NCBI GenBank assembly: GCA_002803225.1
Contig: NXFV01002076.1
Span: 1 to 64,000, forward strand
Source of the DNA: Gamarada debralockiae
Taxonomy: Eukaryota; Ascomycota; Leotiomycetes; Helotiales; Hyphodiscaceae
Reading direction: 5' to 3'
DNA length: 64,000 bases
The first letter of the stretch is position 1, and every line of letters begins with the position of its first letter. Under the pieces are notes generated by a model. It had not been told where the DNA came from, made no database searches, and saw only the letters and a program-made list of their open reading frames with translations. Both the position numbers and the translations under genes were made by a program. Below, piece by piece: positions 35,675 through 46,487 of this stretch.

Positions 35675-37750
35675 TTAGATAAGCCATATATGCTTCCTTT
35701 TAGGCCGCGCCTGGTCCCAGGCTCTGGCATGCATCTGAGCCACCGTCACTCTCGCAGCAATCTCACTATACCACTCAATCACCAAAATATAAACAATGCC
35801 ACTTCCTGGGCCAGTCGGAGGGAAGAGATTTTTATCAAAAATTTTGATTTCCCCTTCAACTCTGTATGGCCCCTTTGCGCTACCTTCACTCAACCGTGAG
35901 ATGGCAACAAGTTCCATTGGCGGCTGCTTTTGACGTTCGGCATCTTTAGATCCTCTGGATCCCCACCAAAGCCTGTGATTCTTGTTGTCGTGCCACAGCC
36001 CGCAGTGTCGGTTCTGCCGGTCGTGAAGGCGGAGCACGGCCTGGCGTCCTAGGGTGTGAATGTTATCGCGGCTGCTGAGATTCTCTGCTATTTCATGTTT
36101 CGCAAAGTGGAATGCCTCGGGCTCGACGGTCTCAGCCCAGAATTGTAGTACCTCCGGTCCAAAGTCGGGTCCTAAGATGCCTGTCTGTGCGAAGTCTGTA
36201 TCTAGGACTGAGTTATCGTCAGGCCTTAAGGTCGTGCTCTTAATGCTGCCTGTGGCCGTGGTAGCCCCTGGGCCCAGTTTGACAGAAGACCCGCGGCCTT
36301 TGATCGTGCGCAGAACACCATGATGATGAATACAGAACGAGTCGACTAGAGAATTTGGTAGCGACCCTGAGTTCAGGGTATCAAAGAGGCGGTATTCCAC
36401 TGAGCTAGCTCGAACTGCAAAGCCCTGCCAGCCTGCCCAGGACCAGCTCGGAAAGTACTGACCTGGTTCGTATGGACGCTTAGCGTTGGGCATGTATGGC
36501 GTCCTCCCCAACATTTTCTGCTCAGGAGTCCACAGAAGAGAAAGATCAAGAGCAAAAGTTGGGAGCCCGCTCACGAAGCCGCTTCTGAATCGCTCGCCGA
36601 GCACATCAGAATCAACGCTCAATTGCCGAATGTTATACAGCTCTACCAGCTTAGCATATACTTTAAAATTACGGCACAGGCGTTCGCTTTCAGAAATTAA
36701 AGCCATGCGATTGAGATCTGCTAGGGGATTCTCGCTCTGGAATGACCGTGAGCTGCCTAAAGAGTGTCCCAAATACGTGGCAGGAGCACCAAGTGTCGTC
36801 TCACTGACGGTTTCGCGGTTGCACTGGAAATAGAGGGAAGTGGGCGTAAAATAGAGGCATCGCCGAGACAACAGCTTCTCTTGTAAAGTCCACCCGCGTG
36901 AGTCCCAAACCTCTGTATCTAGGATAAGCGGTAGTGGGGACGCAGTTGCCGTCATGATAATCTCTACAGATTCAGAACCCCTGGCACTGTTGTATTCCAA
37001 TTCTGATGACCCTGCTGAAACCGTAAGAGATTCTATAATCTGGGGTGGTCTGGTGTTAGGACGGACTCCAGGCAAGCCCGCGTCTGCGTCAGCTCCATGA
37101 ACGGCAGCAATTGTAGCAAAAGCCCTGCTGTATACAATGTCCATGTTCCGAATGTCTTGATGCTTGTGATCCGCGTCGTCTTGGACGATACAGAGAGAGT
37201 CAACCCAGAGATATCGCTCGCCCAATGATGTAACCACGACCATTGCATCTCGAATCGTTTGGGGAAGCTTGCATTTAGTTTCTAACAAAGAACCCTGCTC
37301 CAGCCGTTCATGAAAATTGCTCTTTAATGTTGTCGATATATTTGAACCGCCCCAAACGTAACTTAAGGTGAAGTATCGATCCGCAGAGGTGCCCTTGACA
37401 AGACATCCAGCTGTAACATCGATCAGGAGCAGCTGTATGTGGCCAGCACACCGTTCATTACTCCAAAAGGCACTACAGAGCTGGTCATGCTTTTCGTCAC
37501 AGTTGTCTAACCATGCACGGGCATTTTGAAGATTAACCAATTGGCCCAAGCTCTGGCCATGAATACTAGAACTCAGCCCTTGCGAAGTGCGAACCGTCTC
37601 ATAGCCTTGCCTCAGTGCATCGTTCCGGTTCTGAGGCGTCACTATTCTCAAGGCGCCAACTGACTTCAGGCCATACTCAACACCAAGCATGTTCTCGCCC
37701 GTAGCTAGCTTCTGAATGTTGAACTGCACTCCTTGAATCTCATGGTCCAT
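35675..37750 (-). CDS. HET-domain protein (C-terminal part of a TPR-HET locus)
   Basis: The longest frame runs 37819-35675 but its first codon is GTG; the first ATG is 37750, giving 691 residues. The heterokaryon-incompatibility domain is intact: YFTLSYVWGG, then LPQTIRDAMVV, then YLWVDSLCIVQDDADH, then YSRAFATIAAVHGADADAGL. WDSRGWTLQEKLLSRRCLYF is the classical late motif. HET domains act in fungal nonself recognition and cell death. The same frame upstream of the GTG reads YSACSVCRLLISLIS, the Cys pair that normally precedes a HET domain. The natural N-terminus therefore lies further upstream, in the TPR frame. As it stands the ATG at 37750 would drop this piece. Confidence 0.8.
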   Translation of the reverse strand: MDHEIQGVQFNIQKLATGENMLGVEYGLKSVGALRIVTPQNRNDALRQGYETVRTSQGLSSSIHGQSLGQLVNLQNARAWLDNCDEKHDQLCSAFWSNERCAGHIQLLLIDVTAGCLVKGTSADRYFTLSYVWGGSNISTTLKSNFHERLEQGSLLETKCKLPQTIRDAMVVVTSLGERYLWVDSLCIVQDDADHKHQDIRNMDIVYSRAFATIAAVHGADADAGLPGVRPNTRPPQIIESLTVSAGSSELEYNSARGSESVEIIMTATASPLPLILDTEVWDSRGWTLQEKLLSRRCLYFTPTSLYFQCNRETVSETTLGAPATYLGHSLGSSRSFQSENPLADLNRMALISESERLCRNFKVYAKLVELYNIRQLSVDSDVLGERFRSGFVSGLPTFALDLSLLWTPEQKMLGRTPYMPNAKRPYEPGQYFPSWSWAGWQGFAVRASSVEYRLFDTLNSGSLPNSLVDSFCIHHHGVLRTIKGRGSSVKLGPGATTATGSIKSTTLRPDDNSVLDTDFAQTGILGPDFGPEVLQFWAETVEPEAFHFAKHEIAENLSSRDNIHTLGRQAVLRLHDRQNRHCGLWHDNKNHRLWWGSRGSKDAERQKQPPMELVAISRLSEGSAKGPYRVEGEIKIFDKNLFPPTGPGSGIVYILVIEWYSEIAARVTVAQMHARAWDQARPKRKHIWLI

Positions 37751-37803
37751 TCGGGCAAACCGGGGATGCAGATCCCTTTGGCCGTTCACAGAAATGAGAG
37801 AAA

Positions 37804-39671
37804 TTAGGAGTCGACACACAGAACAAGCAGAATATTGTGTTCTGCCATAAAGCTGCCCCCAGATGCCATATGATAATAGGAGCTTCGTACTCCATGAAAT
37901 GCACTATCCCCCTTCGGCACGAGGGGCTTGAGGTTTCGACACACTCGACATAGCCTAGGGTTGGGATGTCTCCCCTCAGCTTGCTCCTTCTCTCGAGTCT
38001 GCCTCTCCAGTCGGCCTTCGCGCGCAAGAAAATCTGGCCAGGGGAGGCTAATTGGGTCATCTTCCTTCAGCCCATATACATCACGCATGGTGTTCTCCAT
38101 TGAGAGTACCACTGTATCCGAGCCTGGTTGCGAGGCAAGGTAGCGATATCCGGTAAAGGGATCAATGTAGTTTTGGTGATCAGCGGAGACGCCTTTCCGA
38201 ATCTGCACTTCCTTCATCCACTTATTTGGGTCCTGAAACCTCTTCTCGCCAGAATTCAAGTTCGTGGACCGTTGCCCTATGCATAGATCATTCAACTCTT
38301 GGCTATGCTCTTTGAAAACATCGATTACTCCATTGATTGGCCCGGCAGATTCATAGGCTGACCGAAAGTAGTGATATATCTTGTCGAGAGCGTGCGGTTT
38401 CATTGTGCCGTCATGATGTCCCTTGCCCAAACTGTCGAGACAGGACGAAAGTGCTAGCACTGGAGAAAGATCGATAACCCTGCTCCGTCTTCGTACGTCA
38501 TCATCGTTTTTCTCGCGTCCAAATTCGAGGACATGATTCACAACCTCTTTTAGATCATCCAGGCGACGAGAAATGATATATCGCCTAGCCAAGAGATGAC
38601 CAACGGTTTCGCCACCGCTATAGCGTTTGGCATGCTCAACTGGGATTTCCTTGTAGAAAGGATAGGCTTTCTTGATTGCGTCTTCCACGTATGGTATGGA
38701 ATCAACCGAAGAAACAAGTGTCTTGAGGAGTAACAGCATTTGAGTCACGAATTGAACTCTTAGGGGGTGACCGGCAGGCGTAGATTCGAGGATCATGCCC
38801 AGGTATTTGAGAGCCTGGTGCGTATTTGCTGGATCATTTGTAACTTTATGCTTACATTCGTATAAATAACTGAGCCTTCTCAGTGCATCCACCCGCTTCT
38901 CTTCTTGCTCTGGTAGTGCAGAGAAACCCTGCTCGCAGTGTGTGATAGCTTCGTCAAGGTCCTCCGTACTCCTGGAACGCTTGAAAAGTTCGTCGCAGAT
39001 CTCGCCTCTGGCAAGCAGAGCAGCACCGTGCTCGGGACTTCCGGCTGGAAGAGCCTCCAGGCACTCCGCCAGAATGCTCAGGGCTTCTGTTCCATCCGTT
39101 TCTTTGTGAAATAGTCGATAACGGAGGTGGAGGCGGATGGCAAGATTAGTCGAATTTGCCATCTTCGCACGGCTATCAGGTGCCAGTCGCACGACTTCCC
39201 TAGCACATAGGATCGCTTCATCTAGAGCAAATGGGTCGTTATCAAGCTGTGCTTTAACAGAGAGTCCGTGTCCAAGATCTCCATACACCTGATAGAGCAT
39301 AGAGTTTTGACCCGGCTCGGTATTCTTCTTGCCTCCTGTGCGTAGGCTATAGACTCTTTGACTGCCTGTAATGAGCCTGTAACCATAGATACCGACAGTT
39401 TCATGTATGACAATCGATGTAAGAGCTCTAGTTGATCGCGAGAAGAGCTGGAGAGGAGTCGCAGAAGAGCTTCTCCGTGTTCAATAGCTACGTATAAGTC
39501 ACTATGAATACGCTGGGCTTCATATTTGTTGAATAAACCCTCCACGACCATCTTTCGCATCTGAATTTCCTTCTCAGGACTCAGAGACGCCATCGCCTCG
39601 ACATCTTTCAGAATGGCTAGCGTTTCTTGGACCTGCTTCCCCAGGGTGATCCACCTATCTCGGTCAGCCAT
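37804..39671 (-). pseudogene. TPR-array region fused to HET domain, frameshifted
   Basis: Minus-strand frames show tetratricopeptide-like repeats of the fungal NLR/CHAT type: LDEAILCAREVVRLAPDS, LDEAITHCEQGFSALP, and others with SPEHGAALLARG-type spacers. The N-terminal piece starts at MADRDRW (39671). Its TPR helix AVKESIAYAQEA (about 39340) must join the next frame (NTEPGQNSMLYQVYGDLGHG) through a loss of one base near 39325-39335; no phase-correct intron is available. At the other end the frame reaches LCRVCRNLKPLVPKG and HMASGGSF, the start of a HET N-terminal region, and then stops. The continuation YSACSVCRLL is in the HET frame, so a second frameshift lies near 37830-37870. The two parts look like one former TPR-HET gene of about 1,300-1,400 codons. 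Assembly errors are the alternative. Confidence 0.6.
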
Positions 39672-41769
39672 AGCAGCAGCAAGAACTCGGAGAATTGTAA
39701 AGTAGATAGTTGCTGCCTTCACATCAGGCTCCTACATCAGAAGGATGTCTGAGGAGCTTTTTATGGGTGGGTACGAGTGAAATAGCCATCATTAGCGTCA
39801 GACTTCAATTTTTAGCGGTTCGCTAAAGCACCTACAGTCTCGCGTAATTAGTAGTGGCCCAACAACGTCCTTCGATGTATTTTCGCAGATACTGCTTAAA
39901 GCCTCATCATTTCTCTATTTATGTCCGCAGTATTTAACAACCTCGCAGAGGCACACATAGATCATATCTCCCCAAATGAATGCATTACCCAATTTTTCCA
40001 TAGCCTTTGAGCTTGGCTTTTGAAAGTCAACAGGCCCACTTTGCTCAGTAGTTTTCGCTATGAACTTATTTAACTAATTTGAGTTCTGACTAGCCTCCAC
40101 AATGGCATTAGAATTTTAGCTGAAGGAGCCAGATTGACCCATAAGTCCTTTCTTTCCCATAGTCAAGAGAGAAAATTGGATCTATTTTCATTTCTCGGTA
40201 TAAATGGGTATGTTAAATAAAAGCTCCAATTCCAATTGATCTCCAATAAAGCCTCCTGGATGCAAACTTCTCAACATATCTACGATGTCGGGAGAGTAGG
40301 CCAGAATCTCCGGGGATTTAACTAGAAAGTCTTGTAGGGTATCGAGGTCGTTGCTGAAGTCACGGAACAATGAAGGGCCTTTTGCCTTCTACCGCTGGGG
40401 AAGACGTGAAGAGGTGTTCATGACAGCGATAACGGGAACAACAATAATGATGTTCTCGATAGCGGCAATAGAAATTGAGAAATGGGACTGGACTTGATCC
40501 AAATATTGAGTACTTTGTGTGATTATGTTGTTGTGAAAAAGTATTGAGAGGAGAACTGCCACAAGAGGTGTCCGGCTATGATAACTACATGTAGAAACAT
40601 ACTTCGTGCTGAAGACATGTCCACATCTCCCATTACATGTTGAACATCAGCATTTACTGGTTCTTAAATGCTCTGGCTTTGAGGTCCGTAGGCCAACCGC
40701 ATCCCTGGTAAACTTACCTATCTTGAAGAGAAGAGCGCGATACTGGATCGTCGATGACGGACTCAATTGGCAGCAAGCTACTCACCGGCACTTTCAAGTC
40801 GGAATTGATCTGTAGGGTTCCTTGTAAACGATTGCTGGGCCTCGCGATGGACCGTCTAGAGAAGTGCCCAAAATGAGTTTAGCCTTTCCGTGACCTTAAA
40901 AGGCATTATTCGAGAATACACTTCCATCTCCGACGGCTTCGACAACCTCGGAGCTGACAAACTCCACTGCCAGATACGACGTTCGGGTAGGGGAGAGGAG
41001 CTGGCACGGAGACATAACGCAAGTGAACCGACTTCTATTTGAACCGAGATTCTTAGTGGATGGCGACCTTTTGGGTTCTGACACTAGGAAAAGGGCAATG
41101 GAGAGGACAACGATAATGGAAATGACGATAACAATAAAATTGACAATTGTATTGGATGTGTAAAAGGAAAGAATCTTGTACGAACATTCAAAAACTTTGT
41201 AGTCTGAAAGTGACAGAAGGGTGTGAAAAGCCCTTGGTGCATCACGTTAGACGTGTTTGAGATTCTCGAACCTAGCTATTGCAGATGTACGCGGAATCCT
41301 TGTAGTGAGGATGGTTGTCGTGGGGTGAAGATAGACGAAGAAATATGTCTAGGGACTTCCTTAGCCAGTTGGTCAGTGCCCCTGTGAGTTCTTTCATAGA
41401 GAGTCATTGCTAGAATTCACAAGAGGATGTAGTGTCGGGTTGAAAAACGTCTTAATCGAGGGAAATCCACCGTCTCTGCCGACGAGAATTCCCGTACCCG
41501 TCTTTATCACTCTAGACTCACCGACCCAAGCTTTTGTACACGTTTCATACTCACCAAGTTGAGAAATGAAACTAAGAGTAGGCATTAGAGGTCTTCATTT
41601 GGAAATGCTTTGAGTTGTGAATTTCTTGATGTTGTGAATGCCAATAACTCGTGAGCACTCGACAGGAGGCAACTATGCTCTATAATATGACACACGACTA
41701 CTATGCCCAGTCCCATCCAGATGCATAAGTGATCTTACTTTGTACAGTACATAACTATTTTACACTCTC
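39672..41769. other. Intergenic with possible remnants of small membrane proteins
   Basis: Two minus-strand stretches look protein-like. One, about 40580-40188, reads TPLVAVLLSILFHNNIITQ, then IAAIENIIIVVPVIAVMNTS. It then crosses a TAG and continues in frame as FRDFSNDLDTLQDFLVKSPE to a stop at 40188. The second, about 41240-40896, reads YKVFECSYKILSFYTSN, then FIVIVISIIVVLSIALFLVS, then SPSTKNLGSNRSRF. Neither has a clear start codon. They could be decayed genes or exons of unsolved models. The rest shows nothing. Confidence 0.3.
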
Positions 41770-44430
41770 TCAAAGCAAACCAGCCTTAGTCATGCTCTTC
41801 TCAAACAACTCCCTACATCGTACACGACTCCCCAACCTCGCACAAAGCAAGAAAGCACCACTTAGCTTTCTATGCAAACTATACGTCTCCTCCGGCGGCG
41901 GCGCCAACCTCTCCCGAATCATGACTGGAATCAACGCCTTCACCCGGTCCGTAATCGTCTGATCTCTAAAATCGTACACTTTTGGCGAAGAATCCAGGAA
42001 CGGCTCAGCCAGGGTAAGAACTGATGCAATATGCGCATCCAGCATAGCTTTCGACTCATGGCCTGTCAGGTACCCAAGCTCAGTAGAGTATTTTCGAACG
42101 GATTCTTTGTCGGTTCTCGATGCTGCGACGAGGTTCTTGGAATATAGCGTGATGAATTCCTCTGGATATTCCCGCGAAGCGCCGAAGTCTAGGAGCTCGA
42201 GTTTGTTGGTCTTCGCGTTATAAAGGAAATTCGTCCAGTTGGGATCCGTTTGCATGTATTTGAACTCTGTGATTTCTCGGAGACATAGACGCAGGATTTG
42301 TGTGCCTATCCAGTCTCGCTGTTCTTGTGTGAAGCTTTGCACTCGTGTGACTCCAATCCCGTCCATGAACTCCATAGTCAGGACTTGCTTGCCTGATGTT
42401 TCGGGGTAGACTTTTGGAACGACGAAAATATCAGTCTCGTCAGCTAAGAGTTCCTCGAAGCGCCGTCCGCACTCTGCTTCTCGGATGTAATCACATTCCC
42501 AAGCTAATTCCGTTCGAGCATTTGCGATTGTCTTGTCGAGAAATAGCCCCTTCGGCAGAAGGCGTGACGCAGTAAGCAGAATGGCAAGGTTGTTGAGATC
42601 GGAGTCGATGGAGTTTGCAACACCAGGATACTGGACTTTGACTGCTACTGGAGCTCCGTTCGACTTCAAAACAGCCTTATGGACCTGCCCAATTGATGCA
42701 GCGGCTAAGGGCTTCTCTTCAAAACTTGAGAAGAGCTCTCGCCAATCAGGTCCCAAATTAGCGGTCAAAACCCTGTTGCGCTGCGAAGCTGGCATGTAGT
42801 CCGCTCGGTCTTGGACCCTCTGCAATACTTCCTGAATTGGTGCAGGAAGCATCTTAGAATCTTGAAAGCTCATCATTTGACCCAACTTCAGAGCCGCTCC
42901 TCTCATCCGTGACAGCTTCGTGACTAGTCTATCCATATTGCCTGCACTGAGCATAAATGACCCCTCCCCTCCATTTCCACTGACTCGGCGAATGCTTTCA
43001 CTGATTGCTCCTCCGAACATACCAGCTGCTAGACCTCCGTAATTCCATAATCTTCCTAACCTGGAAGACGGAACTTTGGATTCTCGTAGCTCGTAAGGGG
43101 CTGATTGTGTTGTTGGCCCCGCCTCGATCTGGATCACTGTCAGTAATTAGCATTGAATGCCAGTTTTCTGGTATGGTAGAAGTCTTGCCTTGGTTGACTG
43201 GCGATTAGTCTCTTGGGCAAGATTCTGTGCGAGCTTCCCAATATCTTCGTTTCCATCTGTAGGCTTTTGAGAAGCAGCGGCACTAGGATCCGAAAGGGTT
43301 TCTGGACTGGTAGGAAGCTCCTGCGACGAGCTGCGGACATTGAATGTGTCTTGGTCCTTGCTCTCTGCTAGATCAGTGCGCTCCACCGGTGTGCTCTTCA
43401 CTCTCAACTTCAAGTCTCTTTCTCTTGCTCCAAGTATTTCACCACCTAGCATCCTAGCAATTCTGGGACTATAAAACAGATCCGTGTTGATGCCTTCTGG
43501 AACCTGCTCTTGCTCAGGGACAGCCTCCGCGGACGGCATGCGTTTTGGGTTTTGGTTTTCTCCAGCATTATAGAAAGTATCGGAGTTCAACCCCTCCACA
43601 TCACCCTTCTGGGTGCTTGATGGATATTTTGGAATCTTGACTCGGGGTAAAGACGAAAGAGTGGGTGAAGTATGCCCAGATGTTCTGTAGAAGCTGTCTT
43701 CATCATGGCCCTCTTCCAAGGGATCTGCTGAAATCTCCCCTAACGCATCCGCTGTCCTCGAAGGTATTTGTTCCTCGGATTGCTGTTGCATCCTCCTAGC
43801 CCTATCCGCTGAGAGAGGTCTTGATTTGGGGGGTTGTATCGAAGAAGCGCCTGAAGACGCAGGTTTGAGGCCATTGTTCTCTAAATGTTCCTTCAATGGC
43901 TCGTCTTTCGGTCTGGTTGAAATAACGTCGTGGTCCGCAGCGAGTATGTTTATGTCAGATTCCGCTGGAGGTATCGTTCCATCAGGAAGAGGGTGCCGAT
44001 CTGCCTTTTCGTGCTGAACTTCCAAGTCCTCTGTCGGCTTTTGATCTACAGCAGAGTTCGATTGTGACCTCTCGTAGAAGTGATCCTGCTCTAAACCCTC
44101 CTTCTCCTGCGGTGGGGACGCTTTGCCCTTCGCAGAGTCTTTCCTGGGTATTGTCTCTCGATCCTTAGATTGAGCACCTGCTTTCTCATCTATAGCCTCG
44201 GAAGTCCATGCTGGCGCACTCTCGTTGAGCCGTGAGGCAAGCAATGAAGCGGCTTTGACGGTTTCTGTGACTCGTTCCGTCTGATTCCGTACTACCCGTG
44301 ATAATGTCGAGGTCCGATTGTACACATCAAGCTGCCTTCCCCTCAACGCAATATGCTTCTGCGCAACCCCGCGAGAGGCATTGAATAGTGCGGCTATGTC
44401 CAAAAGCCTCTTCCCAGCCATAGCAAGCAA
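41770..44430 (-). CDS. COQ8: COQ8/ADCK3 atypical kinase with long N-terminal extension
   Basis: This mitochondrial UbiB-family protein kinase-like ATPase is needed for coenzyme Q biosynthesis and supports the CoQ synthome. Exons on the minus strand are 44430-43189 and 43128-41770, joined by a GC-AG intron of 60 bases, giving 865 residues. UbiB hallmarks lie in exon 2: the KxGQ motif (RMRGAALKLGQMMS, residue about 495), the Ala-rich loop that replaces the Gly loop (PLAAASIGQVH), VAVKVQYPGV with the catalytic Lys, DPNWTNFLY and the DFG motif (LLDFGASREYPEEF). The 410-residue N-terminus is largely disordered after a short basic start (MAGKRLLDIAALFNASRG), and it repeats a short EG...D-x-FY motif several times. 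Family members usually have a much shorter extension. Confidence 0.92.
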
Positions 44431-44758
44431 TGCGGGGTACCGCCGCAGATCACCGACTCATTTTGTGGTTGAGGAAGCTCCTGGGTTTGCAATGTAGACA
44501 GTTTTTTTTTTTGAAGCTGCGAAGCTTAAATCCCTGCATGGTGACGCAGGCTATTTGTGGCTTTGAGCCCGAGAATCTCTCTATTTGATTGAACATCACT
44601 GTACTCGAGTATTCAAGCGAAGGTAATGTCAAAATGATTGTGTTGCAAGATTTTGCTATTTTGGAGAGCTTCTATAGTCTATGCTCTCTTATTGTAGTTC
44701 AAATTGGGTATTCCTAACGCCTATGCCATATGCCCAGCCGTCCAAACCCCTCTAGCTC
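44431..44758. other. Intergenic, COQ8 promoter side
   Basis: The stretch contains a run of 12 T (about 44501-44512). It should hold the COQ8 promoter and the ESS2 3' flank. No gene. Confidence 0.5.
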
Positions 44759-46129
44759 TTACGATCCCTTTCCAGACGGAGTCCAACGAGCTCTCAATCC
44801 TGACTTATTCTTCACAGTGCCAGGTGTTCTAGGTCCAAACGCGTCTGGAGTCAGTTTACCACCAGAACTGCCCACTCTACTCCATAAACGTTGCGCGGCA
44901 GGAGTGAAATTTCCAGATCCAACTCGTGGACTGCTAGGAAACTTCGGAACAGGAGTCATATCGACCTTTCCTGTCATTCCAATTTTCGCAGATGCTCTTT
45001 TAGACCTAGAATTAGAATCTACCATCCGATGATGCAGATCTTCTCTCTTGCTCTGCTCTTTGATGATGAAAGGATTCCGGACTGCATCTCCTTTCCCAAG
45101 ATTGATGGTAGGTGCAGGAATATATGGTTCTTCCTCCGGTTCATCATCGACAAAAGCATACCCATTAACCCGAGGAGTTTCGCTTCCGTTGAATCCTGAC
45201 TCGAGATCCGATTCTCGCCGGCGTCCAGCTATAGCATCCCTTACTGCCGACAATGAAGGCGAAGGAGGAATATTGGCATCCTCCTGGATGGTTTCCGGTA
45301 CTGGGATGCGAGTATTTGCATAGGCTACCCCCCTTGGAGCAGCTCTCGCTTCATTTTGGGCCTTCTGGGCGACAGTCTCGATCGAATCCTCCACACTGTC
45401 AGGATCAAACATGAGTTGATTATTCGGCTTTGACTTCCAAGCATCAGGCCTGGCTGGCTTCTCTGACACGTCCCGAATTGCAAGCCTGTTTCTCTCTCCG
45501 CCATCATCTTCCAGGGAGCTCCTCGACTGCAAAAGCTTCGTTTCGATCTCTTTCTGCTTCAGCATCATCTTCGATGGCATCTTGTTGTTCTCAGACCACA
45601 TCCAACCATGCTTCTCCCTGTTCTTCTGATTCTGCTTATCCACGAGCCTGTAAAAGCTTTCGTTGTCCTCGCTCGTGTATAGTGACTGAAACTTGTCCAA
45701 ACTCATGTTCGTGTCCACCTCGATCGCGGCGGTTGCCTGTGTAAAAGTCGTCACATCAGATGCCACGGACATAGGAGTATCTCCTACAAATCCACTTGGC
45801 GTATCTGAAGCCCGTAATGGTGTCTGTATTGAAGTCCCAAGCTTTCCCCTCCGTCTGCCTGGAGTCATGACTTGTGTCAGCCGCCGACCAGCAATGGAGA
45901 TCCATGCTTTGTCCCCTGATTCTTGAGCATCTAGGTATTCTTGTTGAAGTTCTGTTTCGAGTAGACCTGGGAAGAAATCTCGGGCGATGATTTTAGATAT
46001 CGCGTCCGTATATGACTCTTCGTCGATTACGTTTTTTGGACGTTTGATGCGTTTGGGAGGTGGCGGCATCAGTTGAGAATCATTTGAGCGCTTTGTGAGT
46101 GCTGTTGACTTGGCTGGCACCAAAGCCAT
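44759..46129 (-). CDS. ESS2: Nuclear protein Es2 / DGCR14, spliceosome-associated
   Basis: This is a single-exon protein of 456 residues. The family (human ESS2/DGCR14, S. pombe Bis1) is found in late spliceosome complexes. Family signatures are the N-terminal KNVIDEESYTDAISKIIARD followed by FFPGLLETELQQEYLDA, then MSLDKFQSLYTSEDNESFYR in the middle, then NREKHGWMW. FVDDEPEEEPYIPAPT and the C-terminal SPRVGSGNFTPAAQRLWSRV complete the pattern. Proline-rich low-complexity linkers lie between. The start Met fits the family (the preceding region is promoter). It is divergent from PPT1. Confidence 0.94.
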   Translation of the reverse strand: MALVPAKSTALTKRSNDSQLMPPPPKRIKRPKNVIDEESYTDAISKIIARDFFPGLLETELQQEYLDAQESGDKAWISIAGRRLTQVMTPGRRRGKLGTSIQTPLRASDTPSGFVGDTPMSVASDVTTFTQATAAIEVDTNMSLDKFQSLYTSEDNESFYRLVDKQNQKNREKHGWMWSENNKMPSKMMLKQKEIETKLLQSRSSLEDDGGERNRLAIRDVSEKPARPDAWKSKPNNQLMFDPDSVEDSIETVAQKAQNEARAAPRGVAYANTRIPVPETIQEDANIPPSPSLSAVRDAIAGRRRESDLESGFNGSETPRVNGYAFVDDEPEEEPYIPAPTINLGKGDAVRNPFIIKEQSKREDLHHRMVDSNSRSKRASAKIGMTGKVDMTPVPKFPSSPRVGSGNFTPAAQRLWSRVGSSGGKLTPDAFGPRTPGTVKNKSGLRARWTPSGKGS

Positions 46130-46487
46130 CGTGTAGGTTCGTGTGGACTATGGACTGGAATGTAGACCCTTCGTATTCTTCTTTCTTGACATGGTCTGCG
46201 TGAGTCGAAGAGGCTGAGAAAGAATGGAGACGTGGAGAACTCAAGACGTAAAGTTAGGCACAGATCCGAGCTCGGCAGCGATAAGGAGTGCGAGATCGCC
46301 AATTGCATGGATGTGGCCAACCGAAGAATAGCTCTGAATTTCCTAGACTGAATGCCACCTTCTCTGCGCTCAGTTTCGATCGCATTCGACAGATATCCCT
46401 AATTACCCGCTTCTACGCAGATTCTCCTAGTTTATAACTACGCAAGTCTCTTACTGGATTCGAACAATAAATCACAAACTCTTCACA
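46130..46487. promoter_or_regulatory. Shared divergent promoter, ESS2 / PPT1
   Basis: The region is 358 bases between divergent starts, with no other gene visible. Confidence 0.45.

Noticed and set aside
37830..37870. Intron joining the TPR and HET frames (donor gtacga, acceptor gggcag)
   Set aside because: It would keep the frame but would be only 38 bases, shorter than any other intron here, so a frameshift is more likely; RNA could overturn this.
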